36,413 nucleotides of DNA from an uncultured archaeon (GCA_937921685.1 CAKZUF010000042.1:1-36413), one strand, 5' to 3'; positions 1-10,055 are shown, counted from the stretch's first letter. Program-made: numbers and translations. The notes: generated by a model not told the origin, from the letters alone.

Positions 1-668
<668 letters not shown>

Positions 669-882
669 AAACTCTCACGGAAGCGGCCCACACATCACCC
701 CTACATTTTTCTAACACGTTCTATGAAGGCTTAGATCTCATCCATGTGTTGTTCTTTAAGCCCATCCACACCTCGTATGAGTTATACATTGAAATCAAGA
801 CCATACGCTTCTTTCAACAAGACCGGCCCTACATATTAAATATCTCAAAAAATATTAATATGGCTCCACAACTTTATACAGA
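669..882. other. Spacer after 16S, without 23S or tRNA
   Basis: AT-rich spacer of 214 bases between the 16S end and the first protein gene. It holds a T5 run at about 706-710, which could serve as an archaeal oligo-T terminator, a weak inverted repeat (GGCTTA near 728 and TAAGCC near 757), and a TATA-like element upstream of the next gene. No tRNA-Ala and no 23S start are visible, although these often follow 16S in archaea. Confidence 0.5.
851..860 (+). promoter_or_regulatory. Candidate TATA box for the GH63-like gene
   Basis: The A/T-only stretch AATATTAATA is centred about 27 bases before the ATG at 883. This is the spacing expected for an archaeal leaderless promoter. No Shine-Dalgarno site precedes this ATG, which fits a leaderless transcript. 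Spacing is the only evidence. Confidence 0.4.
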
Positions 883-2874
883 ATGAGGATCAGCAGAAGG
901 GCTATCCTACCCGCCTTATTAGCAACTGCTGCGACAACTGCATTATATGGCGTATTATCATTTTTCAGCCAAGAAAAACCATATTACACTACTAATACAA
1001 CGGATATACAGCACATGGCTCCAAGCAGAAGGGGAGAGGATCAGGTTTGCCTATACGTTGATGGGAAACGGGAAGTTGTAGGAAACCTCATAGCCGCGAA
1101 GCTTGCAGACAAGGGCGTGGGATTTTTTACATACGGTGAATACTTTGAAGCTGAGCCGTTCCTGATAATCCCCGATCAAGAAATAAAGATTATAAAAAAT
1201 GTATGGGTAGATGGGGTCGCATACAGAACTATATCAGTAGAAGAAGCGGTTCTCGAGGAGAAACTATTCGCTTATGCCGACACACTAATATATAAAATCC
1301 GTAATGCGTCAGATTTTGAGACAAAATTTAATATTAACGGAATGATGCAAGTCTTCAGCTGGTTCTTACCTGAGTCACGCAGTAAAATCGCTGACATGGC
1401 TGGCTCAAAGTTTAGACATTATGATGGAACACTAGTTGGCTTTTATTCCAGTAATGGACCATTCATCACCATAAAATCCAACACTAAGATCAAGACCAAG
1501 AGTATTGAACAGACCTATACAATCTTTGAATTGGATCTGTCACTTGCACCGGATGAAGACTTTGTTCTGACAGTTGCAGGGCATCAATCCTCCGTAGAGG
1601 CAAGTAATACTAACGCTGACAAAGCTATAGCTAGTCCGGAAAAAATAGAGAAGATGAAGAGAAGGGAAGTGTGTGAAATGTTGATCAATGCTACAGAGAA
1701 GAATCAGGTAAAGAAGGAGTTTGAATCAATCTCAAAATATATGTGGTATGTCATACTATCCAACCGAGCGCGTGTAGAGAATCATCCAGTTCTTAAAAAC
1801 CCCTTCGTCATGCCAAGCAAATTCGGTTTAAGGCACCAATGGCTTTGGGACTCAGCGTTCCATGCTATTGTATTATCAAAGTATAGCTTAGATATGGCTA
1901 AGGAAGAGATCCTGAACCTTTTTTATGCTCAGAAAAAAGACGGGCGAATCCCCCACGAGATATTTCTATCCAAAGAATTCTGTAGGCTCTTTTGGAATGT
2001 TGACGATTATGCACCATGGACAACACAGCCGCCAGTGCTAGCCTTAGCAATTGACAGAGTGTTGCAAATGGAAGAAGATAGAAAGTTTGCCGAAATAGCC
2101 TATGAATCATTAGACAGATATGATAAATGGTTCAGGAGTCAAAGAGATAAAGATGGAGACCAGTTAATGTGTTATGTAGATTACCTAGAATCTGGGTGGG
2201 ACGACTCTGTGAGATGGGACGAGCCGAGGAGACTATTCAACGACAACCCCGAAAAGTATAAGATGGCTTACAGTCAAGTAAGGATGGCACCGGTAGAGGC
2301 AATAGATCTAAACTGCCTCATATACCTGCAAAGAAAAACCTTATCCAATTTAGCAGAAGAATTAGGGCGTAACGATGAGGCGGAGGAATATCAGAAACTA
2401 GCTGAAACAACGGCAAGAGGAATTAATGAGCTTATGTGGGATGAAGAAAAAGGTTTTTACTACGATGTATATGAAAAAGAGCATAAAGTTGTTGGTGTCA
2501 AGACTCCTGCAGCATTTCTCACACTCTATGCGGAAGTAGCAACACAACAACAAGCTGAAAAACTAGTTAAACATTTGCTTAACCCTCACGAGTACTGGAC
2601 CACATTTCCCCTACCTACGGTAAGTGCGGACGATCCAAAATACAATCCCAGAGGATATTGGAGAGGAAGGTCTTGGCTAAATATAATTTGGTTCACTTAC
2701 CACGGTCTAAAAAAATATGGTTTTGATAATGAGGCTAGAATGCTTGCACAGAGAGTGATTCATATAATGAATAAAGGCCCATCATGCAATGAAAACTATG
2801 ATAGCCAGACTGGTGAACCATTAGGGATGCCAGATTTCGGCTGGTCAACACTCGCCCTCGATTTTTTAACTTAG
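883..2874 (+). CDS. Exported GH63-like (alpha/alpha)6-barrel glycoside hydrolase
   Basis: A 663-residue protein with an N-terminal signal (residues 1 to about 30) that begins with a Ser-Arg-Arg motif followed by a hydrophobic stretch. It may therefore be Tat-exported and act outside the cell or anchored to it. The C-terminal two thirds carry motifs of the GH63/GH37-type barrel: RHQWLWDSAF at 317-326, ESGWDDS ending at Ser442 (Asp440 is the likely acid), YWRGRSW, and NENYDSQTGEP starting at Asn636 (Glu637 is the likely base). GH63 includes alpha-glucosidases and mannosylglycerate hydrolase, so the substrate is not fixed by sequence. The roughly 300-residue N-terminal half is probably a beta-rich accessory domain. 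It leads the sugar island and faces the ABC importer genes, so it could release sugars for uptake. Family assignment is fairly sure; specificity is unknown. Confidence 0.75.
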   Translation: MRISRRAILPALLATAATTALYGVLSFFSQEKPYYTTNTTDIQHMAPSRRGEDQVCLYVDGKREVVGNLIAAKLADKGVGFFTYGEYFEAEPFLIIPDQEIKIIKNVWVDGVAYRTISVEEAVLEEKLFAYADTLIYKIRNASDFETKFNINGMMQVFSWFLPESRSKIADMAGSKFRHYDGTLVGFYSSNGPFITIKSNTKIKTKSIEQTYTIFELDLSLAPDEDFVLTVAGHQSSVEASNTNADKAIASPEKIEKMKRREVCEMLINATEKNQVKKEFESISKYMWYVILSNRARVENHPVLKNPFVMPSKFGLRHQWLWDSAFHAIVLSKYSLDMAKEEILNLFYAQKKDGRIPHEIFLSKEFCRLFWNVDDYAPWTTQPPVLALAIDRVLQMEEDRKFAEIAYESLDRYDKWFRSQRDKDGDQLMCYVDYLESGWDDSVRWDEPRRLFNDNPEKYKMAYSQVRMAPVEAIDLNCLIYLQRKTLSNLAEELGRNDEAEEYQKLAETTARGINELMWDEEKGFYYDVYEKEHKVVGVKTPAAFLTLYAEVATQQQAEKLVKHLLNPHEYWTTFPLPTVSADDPKYNPRGYWRGRSWLNIIWFTYHGLKKYGFDNEARMLAQRVIHIMNKGPSCNENYDSQTGEPLGMPDFGWSTLALDFLT

Positions 2875-2907
2875 AATGGAGTTAAACAAATGGCTCTGTT
2901 ATAGACC

Positions 2908-3828
2908 TTACTCTCCAGTGACCTTTTTAAGTCTTGGATTGAACAACTCGTCGAGCCCTATATTTATTAGGTTCAGTGATATAAATATCAATATGAGAGA
3001 AATTACCGGACCGATGATGAAGTGATAATAGCCCTGAATTATTAGTCCACTAGTCATGAAGATGTGTATTAGTAGACCTAGTGTCATTATTTCCGCGGCC
3101 CCCAGTCCAATTAGCCGCAAGCCCGTCTCTGCTAAAATTCCCCCGATAACGGCATAGGAAAACCCAACGATGATGTATGGAAGAATATTAGGAAGAATTT
3201 CAAAAAATATGATTTCTGAGTCCCTCTCCCCAACCATCTTAGCCAAGTCTATATAGGGCCTAGATTTAAGACTGAGTACCTGTGACCTAATCTGTCTAGC
3301 AGGCCCTGCCCATGCGAAGCTAGCGATGATCAATGCCACAAGTGTCAAGTCTAGCCGTTGAATATATGCAACAGCTGCTGCAGCTATTGCCCAAGAAGGC
3401 AAAATCAATATCACATTAGTGAAAGAGTTAAGTAAATTATCGACAGCGCCACCTTTATAGGCAGCAAAGAGCGAGACAACAAGTGCAGCCGATATGGCAA
3501 CAAGGCCGACTAAAAACCCAACAATAAGCGAGTTCTTTATCCCAGTAATCAACATCGCAAAGACATCCCGGCCAAAATGATCAGTCCCCAATGGGTGATT
3601 TAGAGAAGGCATTTGTAGCCTCGGGAAGTAACCTATAGCTGAAGATTGAAGACCCCCCAGCCGAACGCCATTTATGAGGGGCTCAAGGATTGCTATCAAG
3701 ATTAATGACGACAAGATCGAAGTCCCTACCAGAAGCTTTTTTGATTTTACTATATAATATAACGCTGATCTAAGGATTATAAGTGATTTCCTTAACATAT
3801 GTTGACTCAATAGATTTTTCTCGCTCAT
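2908..3828 (-). CDS. ABC transporter permease, DppC/OppC type
   Basis: A 306-residue inner-membrane permease of the peptide/nickel/oligosaccharide (Opp) family. After a first membrane helix (about 32-53) comes the family signature HPLGTDHFGRDVFAMLITG, then five further hydrophobic segments. The cytoplasmic coupling loop contains residues like DLAKMVGERDSEIIFFEILPN, the EAA-type motif that contacts the ATPase. Its ATG overlaps the stop of the upstream permease gene as ATGA (3825-3828), so the two are translationally coupled. With the DppB-, DppD- and DppF-like genes and the binding protein at 12538-14496 it forms a complete importer. In archaea such Opp-type systems often carry oligosaccharides rather than peptides. 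The glycosidase neighbours favour sugars here, as an inference. Confidence 0.92.
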   Translation of the reverse strand: MSEKNLLSQHMLRKSLIILRSALYYIVKSKKLLVGTSILSSLILIAILEPLINGVRLGGLQSSAIGYFPRLQMPSLNHPLGTDHFGRDVFAMLITGIKNSLIVGFLVGLVAISAALVVSLFAAYKGGAVDNLLNSFTNVILILPSWAIAAAAVAYIQRLDLTLVALIIASFAWAGPARQIRSQVLSLKSRPYIDLAKMVGERDSEIIFFEILPNILPYIIVGFSYAVIGGILAETGLRLIGLGAAEIMTLGLLIHIFMTSGLIIQGYYHFIIGPVISLILIFISLNLINIGLDELFNPRLKKVTGE

Positions 3829-4838
3829 GTCAAGGCAACCCTAGGATCGATTAATGGATAGATAAGATCCATTATCAGGTTAGCTGTAAGAACGGTGAAC
3901 ATTGTAAGCATTATTACTCCTTGTATTACATTGAAGTCTAGCAGTCCTATCGCGTTGACGAATAGCGCACCTATTCCTGGGTATACAAATATCCATTCAA
4001 CGAGGAACGCGCCTGTAACAATAAATCCTAAAGATATGGCCAACCCTGTTGTCTGTGGCAGCAACGTGTTTCTCAAAATGTATCTCGTGAGTATTCTACT
4101 GTTACTTAGTCCTTTGGCTAATGCGTATTGAAGATAATCTTCACCAACTATGGTTATGACGAGCGCTCTAGTAGAAATGAGCCAGCCGGTCATCGAGACT
4201 AGTATTATTGATAGTGCGGGTAGAAATGCATGTTGGATCGCACTAATGACAAAGTTGATATCAAAGAGGGTTAGTGATGCGGCATATGCCCCCCTTGAGG
4301 GAAATATGGGGAAGATATATGCGAATAAGAGGAGTAGAATTACGGCAACGATGTAGTATGGGACTTGTGAGAAAATCAGGGAGAATGTGAAGAAAAAGTT
4401 GTCGAATCTTGTTCCACGTTTCCATCCAATAATCACACCGAGCATGAGACCTATGAACCATGATAGGAGCGTAGTGACAGATAGCAAGATGATCGTCCAA
4501 GGTAAATGTCGTGCTATTAACTCTTGTGCAGGAGTTGGGAACGCCATAAACGATGGGCCTAGATTAAACTCAAAAATCAGCCTTCTCAGAAATATCAAAT
4601 ACTGGCTAAAGACATCCTCATTGAGGCCAAACATTTCCTCAAACATCTGTATAGTTCTATCACCAATCGGCTCGAAACCATAGCGTGAACGAAGCATGTA
4701 TACGTATGCGCGTATCGGGTTACCCGGGATAAGTCTAAGAATGAAGAAAACGGCTGTGAAAGATAAGAACAGTGTGATTATGTAGCTGACAACTTTCCTT
4801 ATCATGTATCTTTGAATGCTTAAGCGTTGTGAAGACAT
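3825..4838 (-). CDS. ABC transporter permease, DppB/OppB type
   Basis: About 337 residues with an N-terminal helix typical of DppB (MIRKVVSYIITLFLSFTAVF), the conserved RLIPGNP segment directly after it, and a C-terminal EAA-type loop (the DYLQYALAKGLS region) before the last two helices. It pairs with the overlapping DppC-like gene. A GTG at 4857-4859 would add seven residues. I chose the ATG at 4836-4838 because a TATA-like element (4864-4871, read on the minus strand) lies only about 9 bases from the GTG but about 30 from this ATG. The gene is divergent from the two ATPase genes, so importer expression starts from one intergenic region. Confidence 0.92.
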   Translation of the reverse strand: MSSQRLSIQRYMIRKVVSYIITLFLSFTAVFFILRLIPGNPIRAYVYMLRSRYGFEPIGDRTIQMFEEMFGLNEDVFSQYLIFLRRLIFEFNLGPSFMAFPTPAQELIARHLPWTIILLSVTTLLSWFIGLMLGVIIGWKRGTRFDNFFFTFSLIFSQVPYYIVAVILLLLFAYIFPIFPSRGAYAASLTLFDINFVISAIQHAFLPALSIILVSMTGWLISTRALVITIVGEDYLQYALAKGLSNSRILTRYILRNTLLPQTTGLAISLGFIVTGAFLVEWIFVYPGIGALFVNAIGLLDFNVIQGVIMLTMFTVLTANLIMDLIYPLIDPRVALT

Positions 4839-4863
4839 CCTAAATAGATGGAGATTCACTTAA

Positions 4864-4871
4864 CATATAAG
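4864..4871 (-). promoter_or_regulatory. Candidate TATA box for the permease genes
   Basis: CTTATATG on the minus strand, centred about 30 bases before the ATG at 4838. It lies in the 150-base divergent region shared with the ATPase operon. It supports the shorter DppB start. Confidence 0.35.
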
Positions 4872-4960
4872 TCTTATCAAAAATCATGAACGTGCACGAA
4901 CAGTTAAAGCGCTTAAGGGTCCAAGCCAACGTAGATGACCGGTAATATCGGGTTTACCCT

Positions 4961-4968
4961 TATTTAAA
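4961..4968 (+). promoter_or_regulatory. Candidate TATA box for the ATPase/phosphorylase genes
   Basis: TATTTAAA centred about 25 bases upstream of the ATG at 4989, with no Shine-Dalgarno site between. The spacing supports a leaderless start at 4989 rather than at the downstream Met12. Confidence 0.45.
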
Positions 4969-4988
4969 TGTTGAGCCAATAGTTAAAT

Positions 4989-5981
4989 ATGCGTATTAAA
5001 GAATATGCGTGGTGGACAATGTTGCTTGAAGTAATCGACCTCAGAGTTTATTATAAGTCAATCTTTGGAGACTACAAGTCTGTAGACGGTGTATCACTCT
5101 CGGTCAAGAAAGGAGAGATATTTGGTATCGCGGGGGAATCTGGATGTGGTAAATCTACTTTGGTAGATGGAATATTACGCCTAATTAGGCCTCCCGGCTA
5201 CATCAGATCAGGTAAGGTTTTCTTTGAGGGTAAAAATCTACTCGAGTTAGATGAGAGTAGATTAAATAAAATAAGATGGAGCAGAATATCGTATATTCCT
5301 CAAGGATCTATGAACTCTCTCAATCCAGTTTTAAGAATTGAAGAGCAGGCTACTGATGCCCTTATTGAGCATTCTGATCTGACTAAAAATGAGGCTAAGA
5401 GGATCATAGAGGAAAAACTGGGGGTGGTGGGATTGCCTAGGGAAGTTCTACGCTCTTATCCGCACGAGTTGAGCGGCGGCATGAGACAAAGAGTCATAAT
5501 TGCCATAGCTATTGCTCTCAACCCAAGTCTCGTCATAGCCGATGAGCCGATAACAGCTCTCGATGTAGTGGTGCAAAAATCTCTCCTAAAACTGTTAAAG
5601 GATCTCCGGAATAATTATGGAGTTACATTGATGTTTGTGTCGCATGACATGGCTGCTCATGCCCAGCTTGTAGACAGGATGGCGATAATGTACGCGGGTA
5701 AGGTAGTTGAGGTGGGCGACACAGAAGACATTTTCTATAATCCACAGCATCCTTACACGAAATTATTAATTTCCTCGATTCCTAAGCTAGAGAAAAAAGA
5801 GATAAAAGGAATACCTGGTATTGCCCCGAGCCCTCTCAACTGGCCTAGGGGTTGCCGTTTTCACACCCGATGCCCCTGGGCCATGGATATATGCACGATC
5901 TATGAGCCTGAAATGCTCCAGATTGATGGAGGAAGGCTCGTGGCTTGTCACTTGTATGGCGAGAGTGGAAAGCAACATTGA
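4989..5981 (+). CDS. ABC transporter ATPase, DppD/OppD type
   Basis: A 330-residue ATP-binding subunit. Walker A GESGCGKST is at 49-57, the ABC signature LSGGMRQRV starts at 161, Walker B LVIADEP has Asp185-Glu186, and the switch histidine is in VSHD. The C-terminal oligopeptide/dipeptide (oligo_HPY) domain has the Cys pattern RGCRFHTRCPWAMDIC plus a later Cys. In some DppD proteins such cysteines bind an iron-sulfur cluster. It forms a heterodimer with the next ATPase and drives the DppB/DppC-like channel. The start at 4989 follows a well-placed TATA box; Met12 (5022) is the alternative. Its stop overlaps the TTG start of the next gene. Confidence 0.93.
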   Translation: MRIKEYAWWTMLLEVIDLRVYYKSIFGDYKSVDGVSLSVKKGEIFGIAGESGCGKSTLVDGILRLIRPPGYIRSGKVFFEGKNLLELDESRLNKIRWSRISYIPQGSMNSLNPVLRIEEQATDALIEHSDLTKNEAKRIIEEKLGVVGLPREVLRSYPHELSGGMRQRVIIAIAIALNPSLVIADEPITALDVVVQKSLLKLLKDLRNNYGVTLMFVSHDMAAHAQLVDRMAIMYAGKVVEVGDTEDIFYNPQHPYTKLLISSIPKLEKKEIKGIPGIAPSPLNWPRGCRFHTRCPWAMDICTIYEPEMLQIDGGRLVACHLYGESGKQH

Positions 5982-6979
5982 CAGACCATCTTTTAAAGTT
6001 TGACAACGTGTCTGTGACATTCAAGATTGGCGGTGGTTTAGGCCTTTTTGGAACCAAACGTATCGTGGCTTTAAATAGTGTTTCTTTCACAATCCCAGAT
6101 AAGCCTGGAATAGTGGCTTTAGTTGGTGAGAGCGGTAGTGGGAAGAGCACAATCGCACGTCTTGCCTTGGGATTGCTGAGACCAACAATAGGTCAAGTCT
6201 TGTATAGAGGGCGAGAGGTGTCTGAGTGGCTTAAAAGTGATAAGTATAGGTTCAGAAGAGAAGTGCAGGCTGTTTTTCAGGACCCATATGGCATTTATAA
6301 TCCATATTACAAGGTTGATCGCGTTCTTTATCTCGCCCTCCGGAAACTGATGCATATTAATGATAGTGAGCATGCCAAGTCGTTGATCGTTGATGCCATG
6401 AAGACCTTAGGAATGAGACCCGAAGAGGTTCTAGGACGGTACCCTCACCAGCTCAGCGGAGGTGAGAGACAGAGACTTATGCTTGTTCTCTCATTGTTAA
6501 TAAAACCACGTCTACTAATTGCTGACGAGCCGGTTTCTATGATTGATGCTTCCCTCCGAGCTATCTTTCTCGAAAACCTGCTGGAATTGAAAAACACACT
6601 TGGTATATCATGCCTTTACATCACACACGACTTAATCACTGCAAACTACGTTGCAGATGAGATTATCGTACTGTGTCATGGAAAAATAGTTGAGGTGGGG
6701 AATGCGACTAAAGTAATAAAAGAACCTCTTCACCCATATACGAAGCTTCTCGTTGACTCAATGCTGCTACCTGATCCTCGAGCTGGGAGAACAATAGAGG
6801 CAGCAAGTATAGATGTTCGTAGATTGAGTGAGCTGAAGCCGGAAAAGGGATGTATCTTTAGATATCGATGCCCTCATGCTATGAAGATATGCGCGGAAAA
6901 CGACCCAGATTTGATTGAAGTGGGCGATGGGAGGAGAGTTGCTTGTTATCTTTATGTGGAGCAGACATCAACCGTTTAA
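5978..6979 (+). CDS. ABC transporter ATPase, DppF/OppF type
   Basis: The second ATPase of the importer, 333 residues from this start. It has Walker A GESGSGKST, signature LSGGERQRL, Walker B LLIADEP followed by a D-loop (SMIDAS), ITHD, and the same C-terminal cysteine set (GCIFRYRCPHAMKIC) as its partner. I place the start at TTG 5978-5980, which overlaps the upstream stop as TTGA and gives the usual DppF N-terminus (TDHLLKFDNVSVTF). A TTG at 5945 in the same frame would extend it by 11 residues and lengthen the overlap with the DppD-like gene. Translational coupling with that gene is likely. Confidence 0.92.
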   Translation: MTDHLLKFDNVSVTFKIGGGLGLFGTKRIVALNSVSFTIPDKPGIVALVGESGSGKSTIARLALGLLRPTIGQVLYRGREVSEWLKSDKYRFRREVQAVFQDPYGIYNPYYKVDRVLYLALRKLMHINDSEHAKSLIVDAMKTLGMRPEEVLGRYPHQLSGGERQRLMLVLSLLIKPRLLIADEPVSMIDASLRAIFLENLLELKNTLGISCLYITHDLITANYVADEIIVLCHGKIVEVGNATKVIKEPLHPYTKLLVDSMLLPDPRAGRTIEAASIDVRRLSELKPEKGCIFRYRCPHAMKICAENDPDLIEVGDGRRVACYLYVEQTSTV

Positions 6980-7012
6980 ATACTTTTATAAATTCTATAG
7001 TACAATATAAGT

Positions 7013-7017
7013 GGTGA
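7013..7017 (+). promoter_or_regulatory. Ribosome binding site deciding a GTG start
   Basis: GGTGA lies 8 bases before the GTG at 7026 and is complementary to the 16S tail (TCACC). A TATA-like TTTATAAA at 6985-6992 lies upstream, so this gene may also have its own promoter just after the ATPase gene. Confidence 0.5.
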
Positions 7018-7025
7018 CCAGATAA

Positions 7026-7976
7026 GTGATTGGGCTCTTCCAGCGTTATGAGGGAAACCCCATAATTAAGCCCGACAATAAATATTGGAGATCTTTATGC
7101 ACTTTCAATCCAGGTGCGATAGAACTCAAAGGTGTGGTCTATATTTTCTTCAGAGCAATGTCAGATGATATGACTTCAACAATAGGCTTGGCAATTAGTA
7201 AGAATGGATTAGATGTAAGTGAGATTTTAAATGAGCCTATATACTCTCCCCGCGAAATTTTTGAACAGAAGCTGCAACCCGGCCATTCAGGTTGTGAGGA
7301 CCCGCGTGTGGTTCTCGTCGGCGAACGTATTCTAATGTTTTATACCGCGTACGACGGCATCCATCACCCAAAAGTAGCATTTACTTGGATATACGTTGAT
7401 GATTTTTTAGATTTGAAGTGGAATTGGGCGAGGCCTAAAATCGTTTCGCCACCTGACATTGATGATAAGGATGCATGTATCATTCCGCAGAGATTTAATG
7501 AGGGGTTTTTCTTCATTCATAGATCTGGAGGCGTAAATATGGTCTATGATTATATTTCCGATTTAGATGGCATGGATCCAAGACAGTTGAAGTCGTGTAA
7601 GCTAATGGAGCCTAGGCCGGGTCTATGGGATTGTAAGAAGGTGGGGTTAGCGTCTCCACCTCTAAAACTAAGTGAAGGATGGCTCACCTTCTATCACGGC
7701 GTATCCTATGATAACATATATAGGGTGGGGGGTATATTGCTTGACCCTCACAGACCTTCGCAAGTGTTGTCCAGAACTTTTGATCCCCTCTTATCACCTG
7801 AGGCATGGTACGAGGAAAAGGGTTATATTAATAATGTGGTTTTTCCATGTGGCGCCTTAATTCGAGACGAGACGGTATACCTATACTACGGCGGAGCAGA
7901 TAGATACGTGTGTGTTGCAACTGCGTCTCTTCGAGAACTTATGACGACGTTAAAAGGAGGACAGAATGATGGTTAA
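7026..7976 (+). CDS. GH130-family mannoside phosphorylase-like protein
   Basis: A 316-residue five-bladed beta-propeller enzyme of glycoside hydrolase family 130. Hallmarks are the NPGAI motif near residue 29, the invariant CEDPR block (Glu91, Asp92, Arg94), the DKDACIIPQR block (compare KDAxxFPE in the family), and the late YHGV and YYGGADRY motifs. Most characterised members phosphorolyse beta-mannosides (for example beta-1,4-mannobiose or Man-GlcNAc) to mannose 1-phosphate; some are beta-1,2-mannosidases. No signal peptide is present, so it acts in the cytoplasm on imported sugars. It follows the importer ATPases and ends tail-to-tail with a 4-base overlap against a Gfo/Idh gene. Family call is strong; reaction type and linkage are inference. 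Confidence 0.85.
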   Translation: MIGLFQRYEGNPIIKPDNKYWRSLCTFNPGAIELKGVVYIFFRAMSDDMTSTIGLAISKNGLDVSEILNEPIYSPREIFEQKLQPGHSGCEDPRVVLVGERILMFYTAYDGIHHPKVAFTWIYVDDFLDLKWNWARPKIVSPPDIDDKDACIIPQRFNEGFFFIHRSGGVNMVYDYISDLDGMDPRQLKSCKLMEPRPGLWDCKKVGLASPPLKLSEGWLTFYHGVSYDNIYRVGGILLDPHRPSQVLSRTFDPLLSPEAWYEEKGYINNVVFPCGALIRDETVYLYYGGADRYVCVATASLRELMTTLKGGQNDG

Positions 7977-8998
7977 TAGATTGACACCGTTTTTCCCGTC
8001 TTTGCAGACACATATGCAGCTTCCAGTACCTGCATTACGTGATGCCCTTCTTCCGGTGTACCGATAGGTTTCTCGTTATTCAGTATGCAGCGTATGAAGT
8101 GTCTATGGGCATGCTGTGGCTCCTTCTCTCTAGGTAAATCTAAATAAGACCATCCTAGACCTTCCCTGTAGATGGCGATGTTGTGTGCAACGTAGTTTAT
8201 GTGAATGGTTCCCTTGTCACCATATATCGATGTCGTATTCTGACCCGGGACCTGTGTCCAGCTGGACTCAGCGAATGCGAGAGTACCACACTCCATCTCA
8301 ATCAGTACGACATTATTGTCATCAACTTCTGATGCTTTACTTAGAGTAGCTATAAATGCCGAGACTTTCTTAGCTCTTCCTAGCAGGTAAACGAGCCTAG
8401 TAACGGAGTATACGCCTAGATCTAGCAGTACACCACCATGCGCTCTCTCGGAGCTAAAAAACCATACATCCATCGACTCTCCGAACATATTAGCCACCTC
8501 TGCTTGATACTTCTCAGGGCCGCCGTGAGATGTTCGCGCTTCAGCTATGCAAATTTTGCCTATTTCACTGTTTAGTAAGACATCTTTAACGTAATCATAT
8601 ACTGGCGTGTCATAGTATATGAATGGCAGGACCATAATTTTTAAGTCGGGATTCTTTTTTGACGCCTCTACTATTAGGAGCGAGTCTCTAGCGTTTGTCG
8701 TCATGGGCTTCTGAATTAGGACGTGTTTATGGGCCTCTATTGCATCTATAGTAATCTTTGCATGTGTGGGATGGGGGGTCGCCACTATCACTGCATCTAG
8801 ATCCTCTCTCTCAAGCATCTCCTTGTAATCGGTATACCAACGCGTTATGCCGAATTTTTTCGCTGTAGTCTCAGCACGATCAAGCTTAATATCGGATATA
8901 GCTACAACTTCAGCCTCTTGGATCTGGGATAGCTCCGGAAGGTGAAAATGATTTGATATTCCACCCGCACCAACTACACCGAACCTTACCTTCTTCAT
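7973..8998 (-). CDS. Gfo/Idh/MocA family oxidoreductase
   Basis: A 341-residue NAD(P)-dependent dehydrogenase. The N-terminal Rossmann fold has GVVGAGGIS (residues 8-16), the conserved VIVATPHPTH segment, and a QKPM motif holding the catalytic-type lysine (usually EKP; here Gln replaces Glu). The C-terminal GFO_IDH_MocA beta domain follows, with GGVLLDLGVYSV. Members oxidise or epimerise sugars, inositols and related cyclitols. It is the second gene of a two-gene unit with the dehydrogenase at 9012-10055 (13-base gap), inside the sugar island. Substrate cannot be told from sequence. Confidence 0.9.
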   Translation of the reverse strand: MKKVRFGVVGAGGISNHFHLPELSQIQEAEVVAISDIKLDRAETTAKKFGITRWYTDYKEMLEREDLDAVIVATPHPTHAKITIDAIEAHKHVLIQKPMTTNARDSLLIVEASKKNPDLKIMVLPFIYYDTPVYDYVKDVLLNSEIGKICIAEARTSHGGPEKYQAEVANMFGESMDVWFFSSERAHGGVLLDLGVYSVTRLVYLLGRAKKVSAFIATLSKASEVDDNNVVLIEMECGTLAFAESSWTQVPGQNTTSIYGDKGTIHINYVAHNIAIYREGLGWSYLDLPREKEPQHAHRHFIRCILNNEKPIGTPEEGHHVMQVLEAAYVSAKTGKTVSIY

Positions 8999-9011
8999 GG
9001 ATATACACCTG

Positions 9012-10055
9012 CTAGGGTGGGAGATTTACAACGGTGCCTCGCTCAACAGATCGAAGACCGACTTCGAGAACCTCTTGAACATGCATGTTAAACTTAACAT
9101 TTAGCGGCTTTTCTATCTCTTCATCTCGCAAGACTTTCTCGACAAAGTATTCAGGACCATTTCTGTATCCTTTTGGTGGTGTTGGCGGCGTTATGGACTC
9201 GCTTCGAAGGTCCCTAAAATCACCTAGATTCTTAACCTGCCAAATATGGACCTTTCCGTCATCCGTAACTACTATCACTCCGTCAGAACCATTGATGATG
9301 GGGCCGTGTATTGGATGTGGCCCTATTTGAGACCAGCTTGCCTCTGCAACTCCTATTGCGTCTTTAAATTCCATCAGCAGTATGGCGTTATCTTCAACGG
9401 GAATGTATTTACGGACGAGGTTTTTGGCTATCGCCCAGACTCTATTGGGTAGCTTTTCTAGGAACCATAAAGCGATATTAACGCCGTAGCAGCAATAATC
9501 CATTAGTGCACCTGCCCCATTTAGCTCTCTATCATAAAGCCATCCATAAAAGTATGGTGAACAACCGACCTCGCGAGGCCCAGCATGTGCACCCCGATAC
9601 CTGATATGAAAAATCTCACCTATTTTCCCCTCTCTAGTAAGCTGGAGTGAATATTGTATGCCGGGGTTCCACGTAGTGGGGTAATTGACCATGACCTTTA
9701 CGCCATAGCGCTCTGAAGCACTTACGATCCTACCAGCTTGCGACAAATTAGCTGACATAGGTTTTTCCATCATTATATGAATACCGTTCTCTGCAGCTAG
9801 TTCAACTACATCGGCATGCCTTGCATTTTCATTGCAGACCAGTGTAATATCTATTTTCTCTTTCTCAAACATTTCCGAAAAGTTACGGTAGATCCGCCTA
9901 ATGCCGTATAAATTTGAAGCTCTCTCAAGCAAGGGAGGGTTGTGATCGGCAGCAGATACAATTTCAACAGATTCGATCTGCCTGAATTGGTCTAATAACC
10001 CCCATACATGATCATGTACAAGCCCCGCAACACCCAGTTTAAGTTTCCTATTCAT
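9012..10055 (-). CDS. Gfo/Idh/MocA family oxidoreductase, divergent nucleotide loop
   Basis: A 347-residue dehydrogenase of the same superfamily as its downstream neighbour, but from another subfamily. The nucleotide loop reads GVAGLVHDHVWG instead of the usual GxGxxG, while the MEKPMSANL catalytic motif is intact. The beta domain includes GALMDYCCYGVNIALWFL. I place the start at the ATG at 10053-10055 (MNRKLKLGVAGL). A TTG at 10077-10079 is also in frame, but a TATA element at 10088-10093 is only about 11 bases from it and would put the transcript start inside that extension. It leads a two-gene operon and probably converts a sugar or sugar acid from the island. Confidence 0.88.
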   Translation of the reverse strand: MNRKLKLGVAGLVHDHVWGLLDQFRQIESVEIVSAADHNPPLLERASNLYGIRRIYRNFSEMFEKEKIDITLVCNENARHADVVELAAENGIHIMMEKPMSANLSQAGRIVSASERYGVKVMVNYPTTWNPGIQYSLQLTREGKIGEIFHIRYRGAHAGPREVGCSPYFYGWLYDRELNGAGALMDYCCYGVNIALWFLEKLPNRVWAIAKNLVRKYIPVEDNAILLMEFKDAIGVAEASWSQIGPHPIHGPIINGSDGVIVVTDDGKVHIWQVKNLGDFRDLRSESITPPTPPKGYRNGPEYFVEKVLRDEEIEKPLNVKFNMHVQEVLEVGLRSVERGTVVNLPP

